Source of the DNA: Aliiglaciecola lipolytica E3
GTDB taxonomy: Bacteria; Pseudomonadota; Gammaproteobacteria; Enterobacterales; Alteromonadaceae
Reading direction: 5' to 3'
Length of the DNA: 64,000 nucleotides
Assembly: GCF_000314975.1 (NCBI RefSeq)
Contig: NZ_BAEN01000064.1
Coordinates: 1 to 64,000, forward strand
Shown here piece by piece: positions 18,896 through 27,407 of this stretch (the first letter of the stretch is position 1; the number at the start of each line of letters is the position of its first letter). Position numbers and translations under genes: made by a program. Below the pieces are notes generated by a model. It saw nothing but the letters and a program-made list of their open reading frames with translations. It made no database searches and was not told where the DNA came from.

Positions 18896-19663
18896 TTAAA
18901 ACCCTAAGCTAGATAATAAATCATCTACATCGTCCTGGCCGGATACCACATCATCACGCGTTTCTGCATCAATGATTGGTCCTTCCGCCTTCACTTTATC
19001 GGACTTGGTTTCAGATTTATGAGCATTTTCGTCAATTTTCGAAAACAAGGCAGCCGTATCAGGTGCACCAAAAACAGTCAGCATATGTACTAAACTGTCT
19101 TCAACTTCTTTGACTAATTCAATTACTCGCCGAATGACTTGGCCTGTCAGGTCCTGATATCCTTGCGCCATCAAAACTTCAGTCAATAATTCATTTAACT
19201 TTGCAGTATCAACTGTTGACTCTTCTAGTAACGTATCTAAGTCGTAGCAAAGTGTTTTAAATTCGCCAAGTTGTAACTGTCTCGTCATCAACTTTTTCCA
19301 CTCTGGAAGCAACTTTGCAATACCATCATGCAGCTTTTCCGCAATTGGCATGCTGGCTTCAACAGCATCCATTGTTGTATTGGCAGCCTTTTCAGTGGTT
19401 TCAATTACATAGGTTAATCGGCTTTGTGCATCAGGTATATCTTCATTAGCTAAATTAGATATACGTGGATCTAGTTGAAAACTATTTAACGAATCATGCA
19501 ATTGACGCGTTAATTTCCCCACCTCAGCAAATAATTCTACCGAATTGGTTAACGATGCTTCTTCCAGCAACTCACTGGCGGCTTGGTTTTCACCGTTTTC
19601 AAGTAATTCTACTAATTTTTTAGCATCATCAAGAGACAACGGAGCTGTATTAGAGCCTGTCAT
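18896..19663 (-). CDS. cheZ: Chemotaxis phosphatase CheZ
   Basis: CheZ dephosphorylates CheY-P and ends the tumble or reversal signal. The 255-residue protein is mostly long helices forming a dimeric four-helix bundle. The catalytic segment is AQGYQDLTGQVIRRV, with D171 and Q175 matching D143 and Q147 of the E. coli enzyme. The C-terminal DDLLSSLGF is the CheY-binding helix. It lies 34 bp behind cheY and 13 bp before cheA. Confidence 0.96.
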   Translation of the reverse strand: MTGSNTAPLSLDDAKKLVELLENGENQAASELLEEASLTNSVELFAEVGKLTRQLHDSLNSFQLDPRISNLANEDIPDAQSRLTYVIETTEKAANTTMDAVEASMPIAEKLHDGIAKLLPEWKKLMTRQLQLGEFKTLCYDLDTLLEESTVDTAKLNELLTEVLMAQGYQDLTGQVIRRVIELVKEVEDSLVHMLTVFGAPDTAALFSKIDENAHKSETKSDKVKAEGPIIDAETRDDVVSGQDDVDDLLSSLGF

Positions 19664-19697
19664 TCAGACACTCCTAATTTCTGTTACAGGTTATGTC

Positions 19698-20081
19698 TTA
19701 ACCCAGTCTCTCGAAAATTTTGTCTAACTTTTCTTTAAGTGTAGCCGCTGTAAAAGGTTTAACGACATAACCGTTAACACCAGCCTGCGCTGCTGCCACA
19801 ATTTGCTCCTTTTTCGCTTCCGCGGTTACCATCAAAACAGGCAAATGTTTTAAATTATCATCTGCTCGGATTGCGCGCAGTAAATCAATGCCTTGCATAC
19901 CAGGCATGTTCCAATCTGTTACCACAAAATCAAAGTCGCCTTGCTGCAACATTGGTAATGCAGTGTTACCGTCATCAGCCTCCTGAATACTGGTAAATCC
20001 GAGATCCTTAAGTAAATTCTTGATGATACGTCGCATTGTTGAAAAATCATCAACAACGAGAATTTTCATATTTTTATCCAA
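19698..20081 (-). CDS. cheY: Chemotaxis response regulator CheY
   Basis: CheY-P binds the flagellar switch protein FliM and reverses motor rotation. The single receiver domain shows [13 protein letters not shown], the phospho-acceptor aspartate in VVTDWNMPG, the threonine in LMVTAEA and the lysine in YVVKPF. TTG at 20081 is chosen as start because GGAGG lies five bases upstream and [12 protein letters not shown] matches the family; the frame extends four codons further. Length is 127. It lies 38 bp behind fliA. Confidence 0.96.
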   Translation of the reverse strand: MDKNMKILVVDDFSTMRRIIKNLLKDLGFTSIQEADDGNTALPMLQQGDFDFVVTDWNMPGMQGIDLLRAIRADDNLKHLPVLMVTAEAKKEQIVAAAQAGVNGYVVKPFTAATLKEKLDKIFERLG

Positions 20082-20119
20082 AACTGCCTCCAATGAGGAT
20101 TAAATCAAATGGTGTTTAA

Positions 20120-20851
20120 TTATTCTTCGTTAACTCGCCAAGACTGCATTTTATTTTTCAATTTTAACATTGCTTGACTATGAATTTGGCTTACTCTTGA
20201 TTCACTAACTTCAAGTACTTCACCAATTTCCCTGAGATTCAACTCTTCATCATAATACAAAGATAGAACAATTGCTTCTCGCTCAGGTAGTGTAGTAATA
20301 GCATGAGCCAAGGCTTTTTGAAATGAACCTTGCAATAAATCTTGAAACGGGGTGTCACTGCCTTTATTTTGCTCAGTCGCTATGACATCTTCAGTTATGC
20401 CTAAGTCCTCAATACCAATAATTTTTCCAGCGTTAACTTCATTTAACATCTGGTGATATTCGGAGAGTGTGACTTCTAGCTTTTCTGCGATATCGGTATC
20501 TCTTGCGTCTCTGCCAGTTTCTCGTTCTACTTGATTAATTGCTTCAGTAATTGCTCGGCCATTTTTATGCACTGACCTCGGTGTCCAATCGCCTTTACGA
20601 ATTTCATCTAACATAGCGCCACGAATTCGAATTCCGGCGAAAGTTTCAAAACTTGCCCCCTTGGAACCATCAAAGTTTTTAGCCGCTTCTAACAAACCAA
20701 TCATGCCAGATTGAATGAGATCATCCACCAGCACACTGGCCGGTAATCGCGCTAATAAGTGATGCGCAATACGCTTAACCAAGGAAGCATGTCTTTCTAC
20801 AAGTTGAGCCATATCGGCTTGTTGTTGATAAGCTGCCGCCTTTCTAATCAC
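20120..20851 (-). CDS. fliA: Flagellar sigma factor FliA (sigma-28)
   Basis: FliA directs RNA polymerase to late flagellar and chemotaxis promoters. The product has sigma region 2 (VDDLIQSGMIGLLEAAKNFD), region 3 (RGAMLDEIRKGDWTPRSVHK) and region 4 with the helix-turn-helix near the C-terminus (LNLREIGEVLEVSESRVSQIHSQA). The frame is open to 20935, but the real start is GTG at 20851, overlapping the flhG stop as GTGA. This gives 243 residues, near the usual 240. The overlap implies translational coupling with flhG. FlgM was not seen in the window. Confidence 0.95.
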   Translation of the reverse strand: MIRKAAAYQQQADMAQLVERHASLVKRIAHHLLARLPASVLVDDLIQSGMIGLLEAAKNFDGSKGASFETFAGIRIRGAMLDEIRKGDWTPRSVHKNGRAITEAINQVERETGRDARDTDIAEKLEVTLSEYHQMLNEVNAGKIIGIEDLGITEDVIATEQNKGSDTPFQDLLQGSFQKALAHAITTLPEREAIVLSLYYDEELNLREIGEVLEVSESRVSQIHSQAMLKLKNKMQSWRVNEE

Positions 20852-21714
20852 TTTTGCCCACCTGCCATTTTTTCGACAACAAGTTGTTCTAAGAAAAATT
20901 CTAAGTGACCACCTGGTTGATTGGGTATGGGCCAATGAATTGCTTTTTCTGCCAACCCTTTGATCGCCACCGATGCTGGTGATCCTGGAAATGCATCAAC
21001 TATCGCTTTTTGCTTGCGCACAGACTTACGAATATTTTCATCGTATGGAATAGTCGCAACCAATTCTAAGGCCACATCTAGGAACCGATTGGTTACTTTA
21101 GATAATTTAGCAAACAATTCTTGCCCTTCGCGCATGTTGCGCACCATATTGGCAACAATTTTAAAACGGAATACACCATGTTCACGATTGAGCAATTTTA
21201 TCAATGCGTAAGCATCCGTTAATGAGGTAGGTTCATCACACACAACCATCATGATATCTTGTGATGCTCGTGAAAAACTGAGCACCATATCGGAAATACC
21301 CGCTGCAGTATCAACTATCAGTACATCAATATTTGTACGTAATTCGCTGAATGCACGAATCAAACCTGCATGCTCAGTTGCAGTCAGTTCAGTCATTGAT
21401 TGTGTACCCGATGTTGCCGGAGCAATTAATATACCGTGAGGCCCTACCACCAGCACTTCATCCAAGGTGCATTCACCAGATAATACATGGGATAAGTTTT
21501 TTTCCACTCGCAAGCCTAGCATTACGTCGACATTTGCCAAACCTAAGTCAGCGTCTAAAACCATGACGCGCTTGCCCATTTTAGCCATCGAGATAGCCGT
21601 ATTCAAAGTGATGTTAGTTTTACCTACACCACCTTTACCACCGGTTACCGCAATCACTTTAATTAATCGAGATTGATTCATTCGTCTTAAGCTACTCGCT
21701 TGGTCGTCAATCAT
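20848..21714 (-). CDS. flhG: Flagellar number regulator FlhG (FleN, MinD-like ATPase)
   Basis: FlhG restrains flagellar number, acting against FlhF and on the FlrA/FleQ regulator. The 288-residue ParA/MinD-type ATPase has the deviant Walker A TGGKGGVGKTN at about residue 24, the MVLDADLGLANVDVMLG block and VDTAAGISDMV. The N-terminal DDQASSLRRM matches the FleQ/GTPase-activating DQAxxLR motif of the family. ATG at 21714 overlaps the flhF stop by 4 bp (ATGA), and its own stop overlaps fliA. Confidence 0.95.
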   Translation of the reverse strand: MIDDQASSLRRMNQSRLIKVIAVTGGKGGVGKTNITLNTAISMAKMGKRVMVLDADLGLANVDVMLGLRVEKNLSHVLSGECTLDEVLVVGPHGILIAPATSGTQSMTELTATEHAGLIRAFSELRTNIDVLIVDTAAGISDMVLSFSRASQDIMMVVCDEPTSLTDAYALIKLLNREHGVFRFKIVANMVRNMREGQELFAKLSKVTNRFLDVALELVATIPYDENIRKSVRKQKAIVDAFPGSPASVAIKGLAEKAIHWPIPNQPGGHLEFFLEQLVVEKMAGGQK

Positions 21715-23072
21715 ATTGCCATTGCCGGATGTTTTTGTTCTGACTTAGCAGTATGGATCAAACCATATTTTTTATAAAGTTTAGCCGCTGCAGAGATTAA
21801 AAACTTTGCATCTGCAACTTTAATATCTTCTGGGACGCGTTGTCCGTCCGTCAAATAGCTAACGGCCAATTTATGTTCAATTGCCACACTCAAAGCTTCG
21901 CCGAGACTATAACTCTCATCTAGCTTAGTTAAAATACATCCTTGCAAATCTATCGCTTTAAATGCATCGAGTGTATGTTCCAGCACTTTATATTGTGCAT
22001 TTGCTTGGATTACAACATACTTCTTGATATTAGCACATGAATGCTGATTCAAGGTATCTAACTGTTTGATTAAACGGGAATCTCTTTGACCAAATCCCGC
22101 TGTATCAATCAATACCAAACGTTTGTTGCGTAATTGATAGAGTATATCCGACAATTCTTCCGCATTTTGCGCTTTTTTTACATTGCAGCCAATAATTTTT
22201 CCATAAGTAGCTAATTGTTCATAAGCGGCGATACGATATGAATCAATTGTCACCATGGCTACATGCTCTGCACCGTATTTTTGAGCGGCTCTGGCGGCTA
22301 ATTTTGCGATGGTTGTCGTTTTGCCTGTTCCGGTTGGTCCTACTAGCGCGACTACCCCTTTCTCAGCCAAAATAGCATTACCTGTGGTTTGAATTCTATT
22401 AGCCAAAAGTTTAAGTAAAAACAACCAGGATTGTCTTTCATCAGCATCTTCTGGCGTGTAAGAAACTATTTCGTTTGCAATATGATGACTAATTCCCATT
22501 TCGGTCAGTCTCGACGTCAAATATCCGTGCAATGGGTTTGCTCGCTGGCGCTCTTGTTTAATTAAACCAGACACCTGGAATTGTAATACGTTGCGTAGTG
22601 AATTTAATTCGTTACGAATATCGTTAATTGCTGACGAAGAAGCTACTTCTTCATTTGTGCTTTTTACGGGGCGGTTAGTAAAGCTATTATCATTTGACGT
22701 TTGAGTAGAGTCTGCATTTTGCTTTTCCAATAGTTCACGCAGACTATCCGGACCTGAATCACCTATTATTTCACTTAGACTCGGTACACTCTTTCCTTCA
22801 GAAGCAACCTGTTGCGATTTTGTTGCAGTTTGGTGAGTCGACTGAACCTGTCGATAATTTGCATTTGAGCCCTTTTCAGCCTGTGCTTTTTTCGGTATTT
22901 GAAAGCTAGGAACATTGACAGGTTCGGGGTTTGCCTGATCATAAGCGGCTACAATTTCGATTCCTTCCGAAGTCTTTTTATTTGACATAATAACGGCATC
23001 TCCACCAAGTTCCTTTTTAACTTGATTTAACGCATCGCGCATGTCTTTTCCGATAAAGCGTCTGATTTTCAC
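21711..23072 (-). CDS. flhF: Flagellar biosynthesis GTPase FlhF
   Basis: FlhF is an SRP-type GTPase that sets the polar site of flagellum assembly. The protein has an N-terminal B domain beginning MKIRRFIGKDMRDAL, a variable Ser/Gln-rich linker to about residue 150, and an NG domain with G1 VALVGPTGTGKTTT, VTIDSYRIAAYEQL, LIDTAGFGQRD and LTKLDES. GTG at 23072 is preferred over the TTG four codons earlier: GGGGGG lies four bases upstream, and the resulting N-terminus matches the family (453 residues). It is between flhA and flhG in one transcription unit. Confidence 0.95.
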   Translation of the reverse strand: MKIRRFIGKDMRDALNQVKKELGGDAVIMSNKKTSEGIEIVAAYDQANPEPVNVPSFQIPKKAQAEKGSNANYRQVQSTHQTATKSQQVASEGKSVPSLSEIIGDSGPDSLRELLEKQNADSTQTSNDNSFTNRPVKSTNEEVASSSAINDIRNELNSLRNVLQFQVSGLIKQERQRANPLHGYLTSRLTEMGISHHIANEIVSYTPEDADERQSWLFLLKLLANRIQTTGNAILAEKGVVALVGPTGTGKTTTIAKLAARAAQKYGAEHVAMVTIDSYRIAAYEQLATYGKIIGCNVKKAQNAEELSDILYQLRNKRLVLIDTAGFGQRDSRLIKQLDTLNQHSCANIKKYVVIQANAQYKVLEHTLDAFKAIDLQGCILTKLDESYSLGEALSVAIEHKLAVSYLTDGQRVPEDIKVADAKFLISAAAKLYKKYGLIHTAKSEQKHPAMAI

Positions 23073-23123
23073 ATTGCCCCCCAAAGAAGCATTGGTTGTT
23101 TAATAAATTTAGTTACCGTCATT

Positions 23124-25220
23124 TTATTGACCTACTGCACTAACAATTCGAATTTGTTTATCACTTGGAATTTCTTGATAGGACAAAACGTGTAATCCCA
23201 TAACGGAATGTTTGAAGAATTTAGATAACACAGGTCTCAACATTCCTGATGTCAGCAGAACCGCTGGCTCGCCCTCAAGTTCACGCTGTTGTGACGCTTC
23301 GGTAAGCGAGTTTTGTAGTTTTTCAGCCAATCCAGGCTCAATTCCAGCACCGTCGTCTCCGCCGGCTTGTAAGGACTGATGTAGCATTTGTTCTAAATCA
23401 GGAGCTAAAGTGATAACCGGCAATTCACGTTCATTATTATTAATTTCCTGAACGATAAGACGTTTTAACGAAATTCTTACCGCAGAAACCAATACATCTG
23501 GATCTTGCGTCTTAGGACCATACTCACATAATGTTTGTACTATGCTACGCATGTCTCGAATAGGCACACCTTCGTATAAAAGAGTTTGCAACACTTTTAC
23601 CACGGTACTTAAGGGTAAAATGTCAGGCACCAAACCTTCCACTAATTTGGGGCTATTTTTTGCCAAAATATCTAACAGTTGTTGTACTTCTTCATGCCCT
23701 AATAACTGATATGCGTTATTTGTAAGCAATTGACTAAGATGCGTAGCAACTACAGTAGCTGCATCTACCACTGTATATCCAAGTGTTTGTGCGTGCTCTC
23801 GTTGTTGTGGACGAATCCACACAGCTTCTAATCCAAAAGCAGGATCTCGAGTGGCTTTCCCTTCCAATTTGCCAAAAACTTGGCCTGGATTGATGGCTAA
23901 TTCATCATCATGGCTGATTTCAGCATCACCAACGGTGACGCCTAGCATTGAGATAGTATAACTATTTGGATTCAAATCGAGGTTGTCACGAATGTGCACA
24001 GGTGGAATCAAGAATCCCAACTCTTGCGATAACTTTTTACGTACCCCTTTAATTCGAGTCAATAATTCGCCACCTTGAGTTTTATCCACCAAAGGTATTA
24101 ATCTATATCCAACTTCCAAGCCAATCGTATCGACATGCTGTACATCATCCCATCCCAGCTCTTTTATTTCCTGCGGTTGAGCTTGTTCTGGCACATTTTC
24201 CAACACTTGAGGCTCGGCAGCTTGTCGTTTAGCATTCCACACATTGTAATAAGCAACCCCCCCCACAAAAGCGCTGAAGCCTAAAAAGGCTAAATGCGGC
24301 ATGCCAGGAACAATCCCCATTACAAACAAAATTCCAGAAGTGACATAAAGCGCTTTTTGGTTGCCCAATTGACGCTTCATTTCGTGCCCCATTTCTTGTG
24401 AATCATTTTCACGGGTGACGATAATTGCTGTCGCAACAGAGAGTAATAAAGAAGGAATTTGAGCGACTAACCCGTCACCTATGGTCAAAATGGTGTAAAT
24501 TTCAATGGCTTCACTGAAGGCTAGATCATGTTGAATAATGCCAATAAATAGGCCACCAACAATGTTGATCAACATAATAAAAAGGCCCGCAACCGCGTCA
24601 CCTTTCACAAATTTTGAGGCACCGTCCATAGATCCATAAAAATCTGCTTCGCTGGTTATTTCCAAGCGTCTTTTTCGAGCCTCATCTTGATCGATATAAC
24701 CTGCGTTCAAATCCGCATCAATTGCCATTTGTTTACCTGGCATAGCGTCTAGAGTAAAACGTGCGCTGACTTCCGAAATTCGACCGGCACCGGCGGTAAC
24801 CACTTTAAAATTGATTATCAACAAGATAGCAAATACCACTATACCCACCGCATAGTTACCACCGATGACAACTTCACCAAAGGCCTGAATAACTTTACCG
24901 GCGGCGTCTCCACCTTCGTGGCCTTCTAGCAAAACAATACGCGTGGAAGCGACGTTTAAAGCCAGACGTAAAACGGTAGCAATCAAAAGTACTAAAGGAA
25001 AAATACCAAATTCAACAGGTTTCTTAGTAAAAACGGATACCAAAATGACCATCAATGACAAGGCAATATTAAAGCTAAAGAGGATATCTAATAGGAATGC
25101 AGGCATTGGCAAAATAACCATGCCCATAATAGCTAACAATACTAGCGGTGCACCTACACCATTCATAAAGCTTTTTACTTGATTTTTGTCGACTCGATTA
25201 AGGTAGCCTGCAAGTTCCAT
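23124..25220 (-). CDS. flhA: Flagellar type III export gate protein FlhA
   Basis: FlhA is the inner-membrane export gate whose cytoplasmic ring docks substrates for flagellar assembly. The 698-residue protein has eight predicted membrane helices in the first 330 residues, the conserved FHIPEP-type block between helices 4 and 5 (RISEVSARFTLDAMPGKQMAIDADLNAG), and a large cytoplasmic C-terminal domain. ATG at 25220 fits the family start MELAGYL; the frame can start two codons earlier at a TTG. The first gene of the chemotaxis run, with a sigma-54-type promoter 40 bp upstream. flhB is not adjacent in this window. Confidence 0.97.
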   Translation of the reverse strand: MELAGYLNRVDKNQVKSFMNGVGAPLVLLAIMGMVILPMPAFLLDILFSFNIALSLMVILVSVFTKKPVEFGIFPLVLLIATVLRLALNVASTRIVLLEGHEGGDAAGKVIQAFGEVVIGGNYAVGIVVFAILLIINFKVVTAGAGRISEVSARFTLDAMPGKQMAIDADLNAGYIDQDEARKRRLEITSEADFYGSMDGASKFVKGDAVAGLFIMLINIVGGLFIGIIQHDLAFSEAIEIYTILTIGDGLVAQIPSLLLSVATAIIVTRENDSQEMGHEMKRQLGNQKALYVTSGILFVMGIVPGMPHLAFLGFSAFVGGVAYYNVWNAKRQAAEPQVLENVPEQAQPQEIKELGWDDVQHVDTIGLEVGYRLIPLVDKTQGGELLTRIKGVRKKLSQELGFLIPPVHIRDNLDLNPNSYTISMLGVTVGDAEISHDDELAINPGQVFGKLEGKATRDPAFGLEAVWIRPQQREHAQTLGYTVVDAATVVATHLSQLLTNNAYQLLGHEEVQQLLDILAKNSPKLVEGLVPDILPLSTVVKVLQTLLYEGVPIRDMRSIVQTLCEYGPKTQDPDVLVSAVRISLKRLIVQEINNNERELPVITLAPDLEQMLHQSLQAGGDDGAGIEPGLAEKLQNSLTEASQQRELEGEPAVLLTSGMLRPVLSKFFKHSVMGLHVLSYQEIPSDKQIRIVSAVGQ

Positions 25221-25259
25221 AAACAATTTTTTGACGGTTATTAATATAAACCTTGGAAT

Positions 25260-25275
25260 TGCAACAAGCGCGCCA
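25260..25275 (-). promoter_or_regulatory. Sigma-54-type promoter upstream of flhA
   Basis: The minus strand reads TGGCGCGCTTGTTGCA, matching the RpoN consensus TGGCAC-R-N4-TTGCW at 11 of 12 fixed positions with exact -24 GG / -12 GC spacing. It lies 40 bp upstream of the flhA ATG. In Vibrio-type polar flagellar hierarchies flhA belongs to an RpoN-dependent class, so this is expected. Confidence 0.82.
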
Positions 25276-25344
25276 CAATGAATCGACTTTTAATTGACGT
25301 TTAGCCCCCCTTCTTTTGGCACAGTATGGTGAAAACAAGCTCAA

Positions 25345-25373
25345 AAAAAAACCTGACAGTCGCCAGGCTTTTT
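25345..25373 (-). terminator. Terminator of the PEP-CTERM gene at 25399-25998
   Basis: On the minus strand CCTGGC-GACT-GTCAGG forms a 6-bp stem with one G-U pair and a tetraloop, followed by nine T. It lies 26 bp past the stop. It separates this gene from the flhA promoter downstream. Confidence 0.85.
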
Positions 25374-25398
25374 AAATATAAATTTCTAGAAGATTAGT

Positions 25399-25998
25399 TT
25401 ATTTAGCAGCGACTTTTCTGCGCACTAACAAACCTAAACCAGCAAGCATTAGCACTAGAGCTGAAGGCTCTGGAACATAAGTCACTTCACCTAGCGTTGT
25501 TTCACCAAATACAATTTCAAACACGTCTTCTACACCACCATTTTGGTCATAAAAAACCTCATCAAGAAGCAAAAAACCACCAAAAGAGCTGATATCTAGT
25601 GTTAATACATAATCAGGCATATCACCATATAGATTGAATACTTCAATCATAAAATCTAAACCTGCGAACGGGTCAAACGGGTTAAATCCAGCTACAACCG
25701 GTAAATCATATTGCACGCTTTCACTGTCAGCCATGCTTAACATTAGTGAGCCAACTGAAAGATCTAGTTCAACGCCTTCATTAAATAAAAATCCAGCATC
25801 GTCAGCAAGATCAGTATTGTAGGTTACCGAACCTATCATTTGCGGACCTTCAGTGATACCGAAAGGGTTAAAATCAGCGAATTCAACATTTGCGTAGATA
25901 TCTTGTTGAATGATCGCCCCAGCGTTTGCTGAAAGTGACATACCTAAAGTAGTAGCGATAAGACCTGTTGCGAGCAAAACTTTTTTCAAATACTTCAT
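25399..25998 (-). CDS. PEP-CTERM sorting domain protein (putative exosortase substrate)
   Basis: A 199-residue secreted protein. It has a Sec signal peptide (MKYLKKVLLATGLIA..., cleavage likely after SANA), a β-rich, Asp/Phe-rich middle without recognisable domain, and a C-terminal sorting signal: VPEPSALVLMLAGLGLL followed by RRKVAAK. PEP-CTERM proteins are cut and anchored by exosortase at the cell surface, usually in strains that make exopolysaccharide. The specific role is unknown. It is a single gene with its own terminator and a possible sigma-54 site at 26074-26089. No exosortase gene is in the window. Confidence 0.88.
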   Translation of the reverse strand: MKYLKKVLLATGLIATTLGMSLSANAGAIIQQDIYANVEFADFNPFGITEGPQMIGSVTYNTDLADDAGFLFNEGVELDLSVGSLMLSMADSESVQYDLPVVAGFNPFDPFAGLDFMIEVFNLYGDMPDYVLTLDISSFGGFLLLDEVFYDQNGGVEDVFEIVFGETTLGEVTYVPEPSALVLMLAGLGLLVRRKVAAK

Positions 25999-26058
25999 AC
26001 TAGTGAACCTTAATTATTGTTTTAAACGATGCCGTTCATATTTTTATTGTTATACGCC

Positions 26059-26089
26059 GGTCACAAACTAACCAGCGTGACCTCTGCCA
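26059..26089 (-). promoter_or_regulatory. Possible sigma-54 site and inverted repeat upstream of the PEP-CTERM gene
   Basis: On the minus strand 26089-26074 reads TGGCAGAGGTCACGCT, with the -24 TGGCA and -12 GC of an RpoN promoter in correct spacing but a poor TT (9 of 12 fixed positions). An inverted repeat GGTCAC-N12-GTGACC covers 26059-26082 and overlaps it. The site is 76 bp from the start codon. PEP-CTERM genes are often controlled by the RpoN-dependent PrsK/PrsR system, which makes the match plausible but not proven. Confidence 0.4.
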
Positions 26090-26205
26090 CTTAGTGAAGC
26101 AATTACTGAACCAACTTATTTTTATTATAATAATCAGTAATTTAATATTTAACTAAAGAATATGACTTTTCAGATCGTTAAATTTTTTGACAGTGAAACC
26201 GTCAT

Positions 26206-27000
26206 TTATTTCTCAATATCTGACGACTTATCAGGCGAATCTGAAAAATCTGCATCCGACTCTTCATGATCACCTACTACATCTTCCAATCTAACTTTAT
26301 CTACACTTCTAAAGGTGTTAATTGGGCCTGCTAAAGCATAAAGAGCAAAGACCAAAAACAAGACTAAAGAAGGTGCGGTGGCAACAATAACAAAAATTAA
26401 CATAACGATTAAAATGCCGACAAAGGGCACTTTTCCATGCCAATCCACTTCTTTGAAGGAGTTATATTTAAAATTGCTGACCATTAACAAACCAGCTAAT
26501 CCAGTAATAAACGCAACTACTATACCAAAGTCATCACCATTAACTTCATACTCGACACCGACCCAAACCATACCTGCAACAAGCGCTGCGGCAGCCGGGC
26601 TTGCTAGACCTTGGAAAAAACGCTTATCTGCAACCCCTAACTGAGTATTGAATCTGGCTAACCTCAATGCAGCTCCTGCAACATAGATAAATGCTGCTAG
26701 CCAACCGATTTTGCCTAAGTCACTTAGTCCCCAGTTGTAAGCGACCAATGCTGGTGCCATACCGAATGAGACCATATCGGCCATGGAGTCATATTCAGCT
26801 CCAAACTCGCTTTGCGTATTTGTCATACGCGCGACTCGACCATCAAGGCCATCAAATATCATTGCAATAAATATTGCTACTGCAGCAGCTTCAAACCTGC
26901 CGTTCATAGAAGCAACTACTGCATAAAATCCAGAAAACAAACCCGCTGTGGTCAGCAAATTTGGCAATAAATAAATACCTTTGCGTTTAGATTCTGACAT
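26206..27000 (-). CDS. pssA: CDP-diacylglycerol-serine O-phosphatidyltransferase
   Basis: PssA makes phosphatidylserine from CDP-diacylglycerol and serine, leading to phosphatidylethanolamine. The 264-residue membrane protein carries the CDP-alcohol phosphotransferase motif DG-x2-AR-x8-G-x3-D-x3-D (DGRVARMTNT...YDSMADMV) near residue 60 and about seven hydrophobic segments, ending in an acidic tail (HEESDADFSDSPDKSSDIEK). ATG at 27000 is chosen because AAGGGGGA precedes it and MSESKRKGIYLLPNL matches the family; the frame extends 17 codons upstream. This is the Bacillus-type enzyme, distinct from the E. coli PssA. It is a single gene between two PEP-CTERM loci. Confidence 0.95.
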   Translation of the reverse strand: MSESKRKGIYLLPNLLTTAGLFSGFYAVVASMNGRFEAAAVAIFIAMIFDGLDGRVARMTNTQSEFGAEYDSMADMVSFGMAPALVAYNWGLSDLGKIGWLAAFIYVAGAALRLARFNTQLGVADKRFFQGLASPAAAALVAGMVWVGVEYEVNGDDFGIVVAFITGLAGLLMVSNFKYNSFKEVDWHGKVPFVGILIVMLIFVIVATAPSLVLFLVFALYALAGPINTFRSVDKVRLEDVVGDHEESDADFSDSPDKSSDIEK

Positions 27001-27147
27001 TATTCCCCCTTCAAAATGAGCGCACAAGATAGCATAGTCCCTATTTAGCACAAAATACTAAGCAAACATAAATTGCTGTGTTTTTGTGGTTAAGGGAATC
27101 CTTTATTTAAATTTTCATACGTTCATCACGTTATACCTATACCGAAG

Positions 27148-27201
27148 AATGCATACTATTTAATTAATTTAATCTGTTAAATTAATTAAATAGTATGCAT
27201 T
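27148..27201. repeat. 54-bp perfect AT-rich inverted repeat
   Basis: Two 25-bp arms (27148-27172 and 27177-27201) are perfectly complementary around a TCTG loop. The arms contain ATGCAT and TTAATTAA. No T run follows on either strand, so it is not a standard terminator of pssA or of anything upstream. It could be a protein-binding palindrome, a cruciform, an RNA-processing hairpin or the remnant of a miniature element. Confidence 0.92.
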
Positions 27202-27332
27202 TGTTACCTGATTTTTATTAGTCGCAAATCGTGCACAGGGTAAATTTTTTGGTGTCCAGTATTTTTACAACACAATGTTAGCGCACCATTTGAAATGAGT
27301 TAATACACTGAAACATATACATTTTTTAATTA

Positions 27333-27348
27333 TGGTCTTGATTTTGCT
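27333..27348 (+). promoter_or_regulatory. Possible sigma-54 promoter of the PEP-CTERM gene at 27408
   Basis: TGGTCTTGATTTTGCT has the -24 TGG and the -12 TTGCT of an RpoN site in exact spacing, but the -24 element is incomplete (8 of 12 fixed positions). It lies 60 bp upstream of ATG at 27408. Confidence 0.42.
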
Positions 27349-27407
27349 TAACAACGACCATTAGTTGGCCAAAAGCCATCGAGTTTTAGAGTTGTAGGAC
27401 AAAAAAG

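Larger units (their letters stand above)
27001..27407. other. 407-bp intergenic region between pssA and the PEP-CTERM gene
   Basis: No gene is seen here. The region holds a 54-bp perfect hairpin at 27148-27201 and a sigma-54-like site at 27333-27348 in front of the plus-strand gene. The rest is AT-rich without clear repeats. The pssA promoter should lie next to 27000 but was not resolved. Confidence 0.7.

Noticed and set aside
26160-26205. Hairpin GACAGTGAAACCGTC after pssA as its terminator
   Set aside because: The stem is short and on the minus strand it is followed by A, not T.
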